From NCBI RefSeq assembly GCF_012290005.1, contig NZ_JAAXMS010000003.1:62001-126000 (forward strand): a stretch of DNA of 64,000 nt, in the 5' to 3' direction. Of the stretch, positions 45,299 through 55,241 are shown piece by piece; the stretch's first letter is position 1; the number at the start of each line of letters is the position of its first letter. The DNA is from Crateriforma spongiae. Lineage in GTDB: Bacteria; Planctomycetota; Planctomycetia; Pirellulales; Pirellulaceae. Below the pieces are notes generated by a model. The model was not told the DNA's origin. It did not search any database and saw only the letters and a list, made by a program, of their open reading frames with translations. Made by a program: the position numbers and the translations under genes.

Positions 45299-46351
45299 GT
45301 GGCAAATGACGCAGCGGCAGTCGCCGAATCTCAACCGGACTCCCACACCGATCCCACTTCGGCTCCGGCAGGGGCCCCGGATTCGGGGGTGGTGATCGAG
45401 ACTCGAAACCTCAGCAAGGTGTACCGCGATTTCTGGGGGCGTCGCAAAGTCAACGCGCTGAAATCGCTGGATATCGAGGTCCGCCCTGGCGAGATCTTCG
45501 GTCTGCTTGGACCCAACGGAAGCGGCAAGTCGACCACGATCAAGCTGATCCTGGGCCTGTTGTTCCCCAGCAGCGGTCGGGTGTTGGTGTTTGACAAGGA
45601 TGCGTCGGAGACCCAGAAGAACGAACGCATCGGGTACCTGCCCGAAGAATCGTACCTGTACAAATTCTTGACCGCCGAAGAGACGCTGGATTTTTACGGG
45701 CGGCTGTTCAACATGTCGGCGGCCGACCGGAAGCGACGCGTCGCCGAGTTGATCCAGATGGTCGGTCTGCACGGGGCCAAGCACCGCCAGTTGCGGGAAT
45801 ACAGTAAAGGGATGACCCGACGTGTGGGTCTGGCCCAAGCACTGATCAATGATCCCGATCTGATCCTGTTGGACGAACCGACGACGGGTCTGGACCCGAT
45901 CGGGACTCGAGAAATGAAGGATCTGATTCTTAGCCTGCGGGACCAGGGCAAGACAGTTCTATTGTGCAGCCACCAGTTGGCGGACGTCCAAGACGTTTGC
46001 GACCGCGTGGCCATCCTGCACCAGGGCGAACTGAAAGAACTGGGGCGTGTCACGGATCTGTTGAAGGTCCAGGACGTCACCGAAGTCCACGCCAGCGGTC
46101 TGTCCGATCAAGCCAAACAAGAAATCGCCGAAGTCATCCAACGTCATGGCGGCGAGGTGAAGTCGATCGATAATCCGACCGCGACGATGGAAGACCTGTT
46201 CTTGAACATCGTTCGCGAAAGTGAGGCTCGACCCGGGGCACGCCGCGTGTCCGCCCCGGCGACTGGTGAGAACCAGGCGGCGGGCGAAGGAGCCGATGCC
46301 GGCTCGCGTCGTGATGACGGTGCGTCCGCTGATGATCAGGCGGAGGGCTAA
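45299..46351 (+). CDS. ABC transporter ATP-binding protein
   Basis: The 350-residue protein has a 30-residue Ala/Pro/Asp-rich N-tail, then an ABC domain: Walker [10 protein letters not shown] (about 71-79), signature [15 protein letters not shown], Walker [14 protein letters not shown] and the switch His in [16 protein letters not shown]. The pattern fits ABC-2 type exporters (with a C-terminal degradation-like segment, [13 protein letters not shown]). A long Gly/Ala/Asp/Glu-rich tail follows. The start is GTG 45299, since the frame has no ATG until far inside. It precedes the permease by two bases. Confidence 0.88.
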   Translation: MANDAAAVAESQPDSHTDPTSAPAGAPDSGVVIETRNLSKVYRDFWGRRKVNALKSLDIEVRPGEIFGLLGPNGSGKSTTIKLILGLLFPSSGRVLVFDKDASETQKNERIGYLPEESYLYKFLTAEETLDFYGRLFNMSAADRKRRVAELIQMVGLHGAKHRQLREYSKGMTRRVGLAQALINDPDLILLDEPTTGLDPIGTREMKDLILSLRDQGKTVLLCSHQLADVQDVCDRVAILHQGELKELGRVTDLLKVQDVTEVHASGLSDQAKQEIAEVIQRHGGEVKSIDNPTATMEDLFLNIVRESEARPGARRVSAPATGENQAAGEGADAGSRRDDGASADDQAEG

Positions 46352-46353
46352 GA

Positions 46354-48240
46354 ATGAATCTGCAGCCAGAAGATTTTTGGTCCTTCTATGAATGGCTGAT
46401 CCGCCCGGACGCGTTTTTGGAAAGCGCCTTGTTGCAAGGTGCGGTTCTGATCGTCTTGGCGATCGTCGTGGGGTTGTTGGTCGGATACATCATCAGCGCC
46501 GCACGCTATGGGCCATCCGAAGGTTTCTATGCCGTCGCGCGTGGCGTGCGTGACCTGGTGCGGTTTGATCTGCCCGGTACGTCACCGCGTCGTGTCATCG
46601 CGTTGGCGCGTTTGGCGTTCAAGGAAGCCATTCGACGCAAAGTTTTGTTTGTGATCGGGCTGTTTGTCGTCGGTCTGTTGTTGGCCGGCTGGTTCTTGGA
46701 CCCCAACAGCAGTGATCCCGCCCGGCTGTACATCAGCTTTGTTTTGACCGGTACGAATTACCTGGTGTTGGCATTGGCGTTGTTCATCAGCGCCTTCAGT
46801 TTGCCATCGGATATCGAAAGCCGCCGGATCTACACGATCGTCACCAAACCCGTTCGGGCGACGGAGATCGTGCTGGGACGGATGCTGGGTTTCATCGGCG
46901 TGGGCACGATGATTTTGGTTCCAATGGGCCTGGTCAGTTACGTGTTTGTGAAGCGTGGTTTGCGGCACACTCACCTGGAAGTCGCCGATGTGCGTCAGAT
47001 CGGTGACCAGTTCGAAGGTGAAACCGACTTTGTGCGATCCCACAAACACAGCTTTACGTTGGACGCCGATGGTCGTGGTTTGACCGATGTGGTGCGTGGG
47101 CACCGTCACGTGGTGACTCGGGACGAAGACGGCCAGTTCGTGATCGGTCCGCCGACCGGTGATTTGCGGGCTCGCATTCCCCACTATGGCGAAGTCGTCT
47201 TCTTTGACCGTCGTGGTGAAGAAAAGGAAATCGGTCTGAACGTCGGCGACGAATCGTTGCCCGGTGGCTACGGCAGCAGCGGTATCAGTCGCGTGATCGG
47301 GATGTCCCAAGGCCCCAAGAAACTGGAACACGGTTACATCGAAGGCGGAACGTTGTGCGCCGCCGTTTTCACGTTTGATGATGTCACGCCGGAACGTTTC
47401 CCCGACGGTATCCCGTTGGATCTAACCATCCGCGCCTTCCGGACACACAAAGGGGACATTGAATCGACCCTGCGGGCGTCATTGTCGCTGAAGCATCCGA
47501 CCAAAGAGATCGAAACCAATCCGATCGTTTTCGAAGTCAACGAGTACGAAGTTGACGAGCGTTTGATGCCGTTGACGATGGAAGGCAGCGACGGCGATGA
47601 GACTCGCGAACTGAGCCTTTTCGACGATCTCGTCGACGACGAAGGCCGTATCAAGGTTGTCATTCGCTGTGTCGACCGTGGCCAATACCTGGGCGTGACC
47701 AAGAGCAGTGTCTATCTGCGTCCTGGCGAAAGTTCATTCGAATGGAACATGGCCAAGGCTTACATTTCCATCTGGTTGCAGATGACGATGGTCATCGCAT
47801 TCGGTGTGATGTTCAGCACGTTCCTTAGCGGACCGGTCGCCATGATCGCGACCGCGGTTTGTGTTCTGTTGGGCTTTTCGGCCGAACAGATTTATGACAC
47901 GCGGCATTACATCGATTCGGGAGTCAACCGTGGCGGCGGTCCGATCGAAGCGATGGTTCGGATGCTGCGTCAGGATTCGGTGACCACCGAATTGGACGTC
48001 GATGTGTTGGCCAACAAGGTGATCAAGACGGCTGACGCGGCAATCGTTTACTCGCTGGACGCGATCGCAACGGCGCTGCCCAACCTGCCCAAGATGGTCA
48101 GTACGGCGGAATACGCGGCATCGGGCTTCGACATCTTCAATGCTTTGCTGGCGCGGCATGCCGCGGCGACTTTTGGTTACTGCCTGCTAGCGTTTCTTGT
48201 CAGTTACTTCTTTTTGAAATCGCGTGAGATCGCGGCATGA
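46354..48240 (+). CDS. ABC-2-type transporter permease with large extracytoplasmic insert
   Basis: The 628-residue protein has a first membrane segment (about 27-50), a cytoplasmic loop, then three segments (about 92-115, 128-150 and 175-200), a soluble insert of about 265 residues (200-465) and at least two more segments (475-505 and 605-625). The insert looks beta-rich and contains DPNSSDPARLY and several Glu/Asp clusters. ABC-2 permeases normally have six segments and small loops; an insert of this size is unusual. GGAGGG lies six bases before the ATG. The stop overlaps the next start by ATGA (48237-48240). Confidence 0.8.
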   Translation: MNLQPEDFWSFYEWLIRPDAFLESALLQGAVLIVLAIVVGLLVGYIISAARYGPSEGFYAVARGVRDLVRFDLPGTSPRRVIALARLAFKEAIRRKVLFVIGLFVVGLLLAGWFLDPNSSDPARLYISFVLTGTNYLVLALALFISAFSLPSDIESRRIYTIVTKPVRATEIVLGRMLGFIGVGTMILVPMGLVSYVFVKRGLRHTHLEVADVRQIGDQFEGETDFVRSHKHSFTLDADGRGLTDVVRGHRHVVTRDEDGQFVIGPPTGDLRARIPHYGEVVFFDRRGEEKEIGLNVGDESLPGGYGSSGISRVIGMSQGPKKLEHGYIEGGTLCAAVFTFDDVTPERFPDGIPLDLTIRAFRTHKGDIESTLRASLSLKHPTKEIETNPIVFEVNEYEVDERLMPLTMEGSDGDETRELSLFDDLVDDEGRIKVVIRCVDRGQYLGVTKSSVYLRPGESSFEWNMAKAYISIWLQMTMVIAFGVMFSTFLSGPVAMIATAVCVLLGFSAEQIYDTRHYIDSGVNRGGGPIEAMVRMLRQDSVTTELDVDVLANKVIKTADAAIVYSLDAIATALPNLPKMVSTAEYAASGFDIFNALLARHAAATFGYCLLAFLVSYFFLKSREIAA

Positions 48241-50153
48241 ATTTGAAATCGGCATTCGGACGCAAAATTCTGTATCTGGGCGTCTTGGTCGTCATGTTGG
48301 TGCCGCTGTTCCTGTTGGGACAGCCGGCGACCGGCAAAGGCGACCGAGCGGGCCAATTGGCGGAAATGCGCGAGCGGTTCAACATCGCCGAAAGCGATCT
48401 TGGTGAAATCAGTCCCGCCAGTGAAACGATGAAGCTGGCTTCGCTGGGGATGCGCGGCGTTGCATCGACGTTGCTGTGGAACAAGGCACATGACTTCAGC
48501 GTTCGCCACGAATGGGACCGCCTGAAAGCGACGTTGAACAACATCGCGCTTCTGCAGCCACACTTCGACCGTGTCTGGGAATTCCAAGCATGGAACCTGG
48601 CCTACAACGTTTCCAGCGAATTCGATGATTACCGCCAGCGTTACAACATGGTTGGCGAAGGCACCGATTACCTGACCCGCGGCGTCAAACAGAATCGTCA
48701 CGCATCGCGTTTGGTCTGGTACACCGGTTGGTTCTATGGCCAGAAGCTGGGCATGAGCGACGAACGGAAGCAATTCCGCGAATTGTTTGCCGACGACGAA
48801 GTCTGGCACGAAGAACTGCTGGGCGAAGGCATTGCCGTCGATAGTCCCGAAGCCCGCGGGCCGATGGGAAAACCAGACAACTGGTTGGTCGGTCGGCTGT
48901 GGTTGAATCGTGGTTATGACCTGGTGGATTCCGGCGTCAAAATCCGCCGCCAAACGCCGATTAACTTCTACGAAACCGGTCCCAAGTGGCGGTTCAAGCA
49001 CGCTGAGGCCATCGAGAAAGAAGGTGTGCTGGATGAACGAGCCCAGAACGCATGGGAACTTGCATCGGAGGACTGGGGTGTCTTGGGTAACCGCAGCATT
49101 CCGGTCACCGCGCCTTTCACGATCAAGCTGGATCGCATCGATGAACTGAAGCGTCAACGCGACGAAAAGGATGAACAGTTCATCGAATTGGTCGGCGACA
49201 CCACACAGACGGTTCGCGATGAACTGATATCGAAACTTTCGGAAACCGAACGTGAGTTGTTGAATCGACCGCTGAGCGAAATGACCGGCGACGAATTCAA
49301 TCTTCGTCGCGGGGCCGAATTCAAGACCAAGCCGGCGCGGGCCGATGTCGCGCGGCGCACCGATCCGGATGTCCGATTGCGGGCGATCCGTCTGGCCGGC
49401 GAAATTGATGACCTGGAAGCACGGATCAACAAGACCGAAGGCTATCGGAAGCAGATCAATTACCAGTACTGGAAAACACTGGCCATCGCCGAGCAGGAAG
49501 AACGAACCGTGCGTGCACGGCGGTTGGTTTACGAAGCGGAAAAAGCCAACGCGGACGCCGAACTGGACAAAGCGATCGAACTGTACGAAGAATCGTTCGC
49601 AATTTGGGCCGACATCTTCGACGACTATCCGATTCTGATCATCGACGATACCGCCGAAGATTTGCGTGATTCGATTCGCCGCTATGCGATCGCCATTGAC
49701 AGCCAGGAATTCGACGAGGATTTCCCGTTGAAGACCTTCGTCGAAATGATGGACGAAGACGGCTACATGGATCCGGACTTGTATGAGAAGGTCCGTGAGA
49801 CTCAGGCGGCCAAATTGGAAGAACGCCAGAAGGAAAAGGAAGCCGAAGAGAAGCGGTTGGCTGAAGAAGCCGCCAAGTTGGAAGCCGCTGAGAAGGCCAA
49901 GCAGCAGGAAGAAGCCGAATCCGAAGAGTCCGATTCTGGATCAGAAAGCGAATCGCCCGGTTCCGAACAGATGAACCAGGACGAAGCGTCTGAGGAGCCA
50001 GAGTCGGAGGCAGCTGAATCGGACGAACCAGAATCGTCGGTGGAGGAAACGGATGAAACTGGCGAATCGTCGGATTCCGCCGACGCCGAGACTGCCCCGG
50101 AAGACTCGTCCACGGCCGATGAATCCGATGCCGCGGACGAATCGTCGAATTGA
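48237..50153 (+). CDS. Large membrane-anchored protein with acidic tail, third gene of the ABC operon
   Basis: The 638-residue protein starts with one membrane segment (about 10-28, ILYLGVLVVMLVPLFLLGQP) and a long soluble part of helical, partly TPR-like character (SEFDDYRQRYNMVGEGTDYLTRGVKQNRHASRLVWYTGWFYGQKLGM; KANADAELDKAIELYEESFAIWADIFDDYP). The end (about 520-638) is a Lys/Glu coiled coil followed by an extremely acidic Ser/Glu/Asp tail. I recognise no named family. Its start is coupled to the permease (ATGA), so it presumably works with that transporter, for example as a periplasmic adaptor. Confidence 0.7.
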   Translation: MNLKSAFGRKILYLGVLVVMLVPLFLLGQPATGKGDRAGQLAEMRERFNIAESDLGEISPASETMKLASLGMRGVASTLLWNKAHDFSVRHEWDRLKATLNNIALLQPHFDRVWEFQAWNLAYNVSSEFDDYRQRYNMVGEGTDYLTRGVKQNRHASRLVWYTGWFYGQKLGMSDERKQFRELFADDEVWHEELLGEGIAVDSPEARGPMGKPDNWLVGRLWLNRGYDLVDSGVKIRRQTPINFYETGPKWRFKHAEAIEKEGVLDERAQNAWELASEDWGVLGNRSIPVTAPFTIKLDRIDELKRQRDEKDEQFIELVGDTTQTVRDELISKLSETERELLNRPLSEMTGDEFNLRRGAEFKTKPARADVARRTDPDVRLRAIRLAGEIDDLEARINKTEGYRKQINYQYWKTLAIAEQEERTVRARRLVYEAEKANADAELDKAIELYEESFAIWADIFDDYPILIIDDTAEDLRDSIRRYAIAIDSQEFDEDFPLKTFVEMMDEDGYMDPDLYEKVRETQAAKLEERQKEKEAEEKRLAEEAAKLEAAEKAKQQEEAESEESDSGSESESPGSEQMNQDEASEEPESEAAESDEPESSVEETDETGESSDSADAETAPEDSSTADESDAADESSN

Positions 50154-50189
50154 TTTCTGGGGCTTCGGCAGCTCACATCGTTCAGCGGC

Positions 50190-51512
50190 CTAAGCGGATG
50201 TTTGGTCCAGTGAATTTGTGGCCTGTCGCACGTCACGGCGTTGCCATAGCGATGCGGCGACGCCCATCACCGACATGACCGCAATTCCGGCAAACACCAT
50301 TCGGTGACCTGTGATCCCCGGATATTGGTCGATGACCCATCCGGTCACGGGGCCGAAAAAGATGTCCGGCAGGAATCCGACCAGCGACACCAGGCCCGCC
50401 GCGGTGCCGACCAAGGTCGGTGGAATTCTTAAATCATCAAAGACGGCAAAGTAGACGCCGCGCAGTCCATAGATCGCGGCCGCGGTGCAGCCCAGCAAGG
50501 TCAACAAGACTGGGGTGGCCGAAAGGGTGACCGCGACCGGTCCGTTTGTCGGTCGATGATCGATGGCCAGCCAACCATTGCCCATCGCGACAACGGCGAA
50601 CAGCACCGCAAGCCATCCCATGCGTCCGGCGCGATCCGCCACCAGCCCGGCCGACAACGCGGCGATCGGTCGGGCCCAAAATGCCAGCGTTGTGACCCAT
50701 GCGGCGCGCGACGAGGATGCGTCGTAGGCGTCGACCACGTAGATGCCATAGTTATCAATGCTCTTGTAGCCACAGTAGGCGCACAGCACGATCCAGCCTT
50801 GCAGCCAGACGGATCGCCGACGCAGAACCCGACCGATTGCCTGGACGTTGATGCTGTGGCCGGGGGTGGCTGCGTTCTGTCCAAGGTTCGTCGTTTCGCA
50901 GCGTTCAGTGTTCGGCTGGTTCAGTCCGAGCCAAACCAATGCACCGGAGGCGGCGACCGACAGGATTGCCAACAGCAGGATTGCTTCAAACGCGTCGGCT
51001 TCGCCACCGTCGGCGACCAGGCTAGCGAAGACGAAACTGAGCAGACTGGCAAGCAGTGCTGCAAAGAGGCCCCGTCCGGCGTCCAGGATTCCGAACGCCC
51101 TGCCCTGGGTTTGTGTTCGTGCCAGGTCATGGGTGGCCCGAATCATTGGAGCCCAGAACAGCAAAATGGTGGTGATGCCAAATGCGGCATACGTCCAAAG
51201 CAAACGCGTGGCGCTGGGCTGTCCCCACAACGCCAATCCGCAAGCAGCGGTTGAAAGCAGTGCCAACATCATCATGACGCGAGGGCCAAATCGATCGGCC
51301 AGCGGACCGCCGGCAAAATAGGCCACCGCGGCCACGATCCCGTAAGCGGAAAACGCCAAGCCCAATTCGGTATTGGAAATGCCCCACTGCGCCAGCATCA
51401 CCGGCCGAAACAAACGAGGCAGCACGAACGGCAGCACAAAGATGGCTTCGCCGGCGATCACCACGGACCACAGACGCCACAGGGGCGAACCGGCGATTGA
51501 TTTGAAAGACAA
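50190..51512 (-). CDS. MFS transporter
   Basis: The 440-residue protein has the twelve hydrophobic segments of the major facilitator superfamily. Loop 2-3 is GGPLADRFGPRVMMML, the family motif A (GxLaDrxGxkxxl), and a related loop in the C-half is AGLVADRAGRMGW. The shape is like sugar-phosphate or hexuronate-type transporters (LPRLFRPVMLAQWGISNTELG). The start is a TTG at 51512, since the next ATG lies inside the first helices. Substrate unknown. It converges with the ABC operon and follows lpdA by 53 bases on the same strand. Confidence 0.85.
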   Translation of the reverse strand: MSFKSIAGSPLWRLWSVVIAGEAIFVLPFVLPRLFRPVMLAQWGISNTELGLAFSAYGIVAAVAYFAGGPLADRFGPRVMMMLALLSTAACGLALWGQPSATRLLWTYAAFGITTILLFWAPMIRATHDLARTQTQGRAFGILDAGRGLFAALLASLLSFVFASLVADGGEADAFEAILLLAILSVAASGALVWLGLNQPNTERCETTNLGQNAATPGHSINVQAIGRVLRRRSVWLQGWIVLCAYCGYKSIDNYGIYVVDAYDASSSRAAWVTTLAFWARPIAALSAGLVADRAGRMGWLAVLFAVVAMGNGWLAIDHRPTNGPVAVTLSATPVLLTLLGCTAAAIYGLRGVYFAVFDDLRIPPTLVGTAAGLVSLVGFLPDIFFGPVTGWVIDQYPGITGHRMVFAGIAVMSVMGVAASLWQRRDVRQATNSLDQTSA

Positions 51513-51565
51513 ACCGTCGTTGCTTGATCGTGACTGGGAACGACTGCGTCGATCAAGCTGGCCGA

Positions 51566-53014
51566 TCAGCCAGCCGATGCGGACGAAGGACGCCGTTTCG
51601 GCTTATAGATTTCCGTCGCGGTTCCGAAGTGGATCTCACCCGCGTTCATCAACGTTTCCGACAGCGTCGGGTGGGGGTGAATCGCATCGGTGATGTCGTG
51701 GACTTCGCAACCCATTTCGATTGCCAGCACGGCTTCGGCGATCAGTTCGCCGGCACCAGTGCCGACGATGCCGCAACCGATCACGCGGTGCGTTTCCGGG
51801 TCGATGATCCACTTGGTCAAACCGTCGGTGGTCCCCAGGGCCTGGGCACGACCGCTGGCCGCCCAGGGATAGACTTCCACATCCACCTTTCGGCCCTGCG
51901 CCTTGGCTTCTTCGACGGTGATTCCCGCCCATGCAATTTCCGGGTCGGTGAAGACCACCGCGGGGATCGCGAACTTGTCAAACGCGACGTTCTTGCCGGC
52001 CAAAACTTCCGCGGCGACACGGCCTTCGTGGGTCGCCTTGTGAGCCAGCATCGGATCCCCGGCGACATCGCCGATGGCCAGGATCGACGGGTCGGCCGTT
52101 CGTTGTGAACGATCGCAAACGACAAAGCCGCGTTCATTGACTTCAACCTTGGTGTTTTCCAGCCCCAGGCCTTGGGTGACCGGTCGACGACCGATACTGA
52201 CCAAGACGCGGTCAAAGCGTTCATTGCCGAAATGCTTTGGCCCTTCGAACGTCACTTCGATTTTGTCATCGACTTCGGCCATCGATCCGACTTTGGTGTG
52301 CAGCAGCACGCGGCCTTCACACATCGTGTCGATCTGTTTGACCAGCGGTTTCACCAGGTCTTGGTCGGCACCGGCCAACAGTCGTTCGGCCAATTCGACG
52401 ACGGTGACTTTGCTGCCCAAGTGAGCGTAAACGGTGGCCATTTCCAGACCGATGTAGCCACCGCCGACGATCAGCAGGGTTTCCGGAACGTCTTTCAGTT
52501 CCAACGCGCCGGTGCTGTCCATCACGCGGTCGCTGCCGATGTTGAACGCGCCGGGCATGGCCGGCACACTGCCGGTGGCCAGGATGCAGTGGTCAAAGGT
52601 CAGTTGGCCGCCTTCGGGGATCGATTCGTCGTCCCCTTCCAGCTTCATCGTGTTGGAATCGATGAACGATCCACGAGCGCGGATAACCGTCACGTTACGA
52701 CGCTTGGCCAAGCCACCCAAGCCGGACGTCAGCGTGTCGATCACTTTGTCTTTGCGTCCACGCACGACGTCGATGTCGATCTTCGGTTTTTCGTCATAGA
52801 CGACCCCCCAGTCTTCGCGCAGTTCGTCGACTTCTTTGATGACTTTCGCGACGTGCAGCAGAGCTTTGCTGGGGATACAGCCACGCAGCAGGCAGGTGCC
52901 ACCCAGGCGTGGTTCGGCTTCGACGATGGTGACGTCCAAACCTTCGTCGGCTGCCAAAAACGCGGCCGCGTATCCGCCGGGGCCACCACCGAGAACGACA
53001 ACAGGAGCGTGCAT
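51566..53014 (-). CDS. lpdA: Dihydrolipoyl dehydrogenase (E3)
   Basis: E3 reoxidises dihydrolipoamide of 2-oxoacid dehydrogenase complexes with NAD+. The 482-residue product has the FAD motif VVLGGGPGGYAAAF, the redox disulfide GGTCLLRGCIPSK (Cys41 and Cys46), the NAD motif LLIVGGGYIGLEMA, the second FAD motif ILAIGDVAG and the C-terminal HPHPTLSE with the active-site His and Glu. No E1 or E2 gene is near, so it is a stand-alone E3, shared by several complexes or the glycine cleavage system. Confidence 0.95.
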   Translation of the reverse strand: MHAPVVVLGGGPGGYAAAFLAADEGLDVTIVEAEPRLGGTCLLRGCIPSKALLHVAKVIKEVDELREDWGVVYDEKPKIDIDVVRGRKDKVIDTLTSGLGGLAKRRNVTVIRARGSFIDSNTMKLEGDDESIPEGGQLTFDHCILATGSVPAMPGAFNIGSDRVMDSTGALELKDVPETLLIVGGGYIGLEMATVYAHLGSKVTVVELAERLLAGADQDLVKPLVKQIDTMCEGRVLLHTKVGSMAEVDDKIEVTFEGPKHFGNERFDRVLVSIGRRPVTQGLGLENTKVEVNERGFVVCDRSQRTADPSILAIGDVAGDPMLAHKATHEGRVAAEVLAGKNVAFDKFAIPAVVFTDPEIAWAGITVEEAKAQGRKVDVEVYPWAASGRAQALGTTDGLTKWIIDPETHRVIGCGIVGTGAGELIAEAVLAIEMGCEVHDITDAIHPHPTLSETLMNAGEIHFGTATEIYKPKRRPSSASAG

Positions 53015-53164
53015 GAGTTTGTTTGTGTTTCAGCGAAGTAAAAAATCAGGGAAGCGGTCAAAACGGTCGGCCGACCGAACTGGCATGGATGTGTGTCATC
53101 GGTGGCAAACCGAGGGGCCGAAACCGGAAGTCCCGAAGGAGGCCGGACGGCAATCATCAGCCAA

Positions 53165-53220
53165 CAAAAAAGGTACCTTCGAATCCGGCCCGCTGGGACC
53201 ACCACCCGAAGATACCTTGG
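53165..53220 (-). terminator. Rho-independent terminator downstream of rpsD
   Basis: On the minus strand AAGGTATCTTCG (53218-53207) pairs with CGAAGGTACCTT (53181-53170), eleven Watson-Crick pairs and one G-U pair, with an inner stem GGTCC/GGGCC in the loop. The hairpin is followed by TTTTTTGTT. It lies about 50 bases past the rpsD stop and before lpdA, so rpsD is probably transcribed separately. Confidence 0.88.
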
Positions 53221-53265
53221 CGTTTGTTTTCTGTCCCTATTCGGGAATCGCGAACGAATCCGAAA

Positions 53266-53874
53266 CTAGCGAGACAGGAATTCGACCACGCTGTTCGCGT
53301 CCACCGGCAGGCTGATGTCGCTGGCGCCGGGCAGACCCAAAATGGTCGCGGTCAGGTTTTCGCTATCGAAGGTCACCCAGTCCAACGCGTCGGGGGACGC
53401 ATTGGCGATGACGCCACGATACAGGTTCTTCAAGTTTTCACGGTTGCGGACTTCGACGATGTCACCGGGGCGAAGCATGTATCCGGGCTTGGTGACTTTG
53501 ACACCGTTGACACGGAAATGGCCGTGGGTGATGCCTTGGCGTGCTTGCGGACGAGTCTTGGTGAATCCGACGCGTCGAACCACGTTGTCCAACCGACGTT
53601 CGCACATCAACAACAACAGTTCGCCCGTGTTGCCGACCTTGCGGCTGACATTTTCGAAATAGCGTCGCAGCTGACGTTCGCCCAAGCCGTAATAGTGCTT
53701 GATCTTTTGCTTTTCCATCAATGCCGCACCGTAGTTACTGGGGCGGCGGCCGCGGACGTGCATTCCCGGGGGCGAATCACGACGGTCCAACGCACGTGCG
53801 GCGCCGGCGGTTTCGTAAATCAGGGTGCCCAGGCGTCGGTTCACGCGGGCTTTGGGTCCGGTATAGCGTGCCAT
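53266..53874 (-). CDS. rpsD: 30S ribosomal protein S4 (uS4)
   Basis: The 202-residue product begins ARYTGPKARVNRRLG and has the S4 core: KQKIKHYYGLGERQLRRYFENV and, in the S4 RNA-binding domain, ERRLDNVVRRVGFTKTRPQARQGITHGHFRVNGVKV. It has the short, zinc-free N-terminus. uS4 binds 16S rRNA early in 30S assembly and often represses its own mRNA. The gene is alone here, not in the alpha operon with rpoA. ATG 53874 was chosen at the conserved ARYTGP start; the frame is open 39 bases upstream. Confidence 0.96.
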   Translation of the reverse strand: MARYTGPKARVNRRLGTLIYETAGAARALDRRDSPPGMHVRGRRPSNYGAALMEKQKIKHYYGLGERQLRRYFENVSRKVGNTGELLLLMCERRLDNVVRRVGFTKTRPQARQGITHGHFRVNGVKVTKPGYMLRPGDIVEVRNRENLKNLYRGVIANASPDALDWVTFDSENLTATILGLPGASDISLPVDANSVVEFLSR

Positions 53875-54352
53875 GTGTTCGGAAACTCTCTTTTCGGCAT
53901 CCTGGGATGCCACGGGTGGAACAGCCAGGGTGTGGGGACGATGCCCTTCACACCACGCGATCCGCGTTTCGTTGACTTCGGTCTTCCGTCACTTGGTCCC
54001 AATGGATTGACGCTGGGACGCACCGCGGGGCCCGAGGAGGGGCCGAACCGTCGGCAAAAATGAAGCGGAATGAAAAAGCGTTCGCGCTGCGATGTTGGGA
54101 AACAGTGCACGCGGCAGCGGTCGCTGGGCGTCGCCCAGGGCTGCAGCTTGCAACCAGGAAGTGTGGCAATTCGTCCGCGTTTTGGCAAGGCCAAGCGATC
54201 ACCGTGGACGGGATTGGTCGTGATGTCCCGGGGCCAGACAGCCCGGCGGAGATGCGCGGCGGAATCGTTATGGCGATGGTGATGTTCTTTCCGGGGGGAT
54301 CGTGGTGGAACATGACCGGGTAGGCTTGCCGATCCCGCAACCCTTTATCAAC
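53875..54352. other. 478-base gap with rpsD leader, no supported gene
   Basis: Besides the leader hairpin near 53900 I see no coding sequence that looks real. Open frames cross it on both strands but with composition typical of antisense or non-coding DNA in this genome. It should hold promoters for rpsD (minus) and for the gene at 54353 (plus). Confidence 0.45.
53896..53911 (-). promoter_or_regulatory. Hairpin in the rpsD leader
   Basis: GGCATCC (53896-53902) and GGATGCC (53905-53911) can form a tight stem in the minus-strand leader, 21 bases upstream of the rpsD ATG. It has no U-tract. It might be part of S4 autoregulation, but this is only a guess from position. Confidence 0.3.
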
Positions 54353-55219
54353 ATGAAGGCACGAATTTTCACCTCAGGACCGGTTACAGGTGGCATGGCA
54401 CAGCATCAAGACACGAGCGATGCGAAAATATCAGTCGAGACGGCTGATTCGTCCTCCACGACCAGCCCTTGGAATGGCGGCTGGGACAGTGGGGCCACGG
54501 GATTTGCGGCGGAGCCGGCGGCTTCGCTGTGGCAGGAAAATAACGGCAATTTCCTGGTGATGTTCGCTGTCGGTATCTTCGTTCTCGGATCCGGAGTGCT
54601 GGCTTGTCGCCAACTGCGTTTTGTCCCGCCCCGTTTTCCCGACGGACGAGCGATCCAGCCACCGGAAGATTCACTGATCCCGATTCCTGAGACCGGCGCC
54701 GAATCGGTCGATGACTTGGGCACCACCGGCGACGAAGCCGATGCGGACTACGATGGGCTTGTCGGGGCGATCCAGCCGGTGATCCAAACGTCGCTCCAGA
54801 AACCAGTGTCCGCCGCAGTGTCCAAGGCGAAGTCGACCAACGTGTCATCGGGGGCTCCGTCCTACCGGATCATTGCTCGCGGAGCGGCGGCGGATCGCGG
54901 CAACATGATGCTGGCCGTCTACGATTCTCCCGATGGTTTCAATGATCCGGCATCCGCGATCCATCGTGACAGCGTGGGGGTCCGAGATGGCGGCGCGACG
55001 TTTCAGTTGCCGGCGGCCAAGCTTCCCCGCCGTTTCGCGGTGGCCGTTTACCATGACGAAAACGCCGACAGCCGTTTGAATCGAAATCTGTGGGGCATTC
55101 CGACCGAACGCTATGGGTTTTCCAATGACGCCCGTTCGCTGACCGGGCCTCCATCGTTTGACCAAGCGGTCGTGCAGAAGTCGGATCATTCCGACCGGTT
55201 GGTGATAGCGGTTCGCTGA
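54353..55219 (+). CDS. Membrane-anchored DUF2141-like protein
   Basis: The 288-residue protein has a Ser/Thr-rich N-terminal region, one membrane segment (about 65-85, FLVMFAVGIFVLGSGVLAC) and a C-terminal beta domain (about 185-285) with AVAVYHDENADSRLNRNLWGIPTERYGFSNDAR, which matches the DUF2141 pattern (a.hDeN.Ng.lD.n..G.P.E.ygFSn). DUF2141 proteins are small secreted beta-sandwich proteins of unknown role. The start could be ATG 54353 or 54395; an earlier one at 54302 is less likely. It converges with proB. Confidence 0.65.
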   Translation: MKARIFTSGPVTGGMAQHQDTSDAKISVETADSSSTTSPWNGGWDSGATGFAAEPAASLWQENNGNFLVMFAVGIFVLGSGVLACRQLRFVPPRFPDGRAIQPPEDSLIPIPETGAESVDDLGTTGDEADADYDGLVGAIQPVIQTSLQKPVSAAVSKAKSTNVSSGAPSYRIIARGAAADRGNMMLAVYDSPDGFNDPASAIHRDSVGVRDGGATFQLPAAKLPRRFAVAVYHDENADSRLNRNLWGIPTERYGFSNDARSLTGPPSFDQAVVQKSDHSDRLVIAVR

Positions 55220-55241
55220 GCGGTCGCTTGATTGCGTCGCA

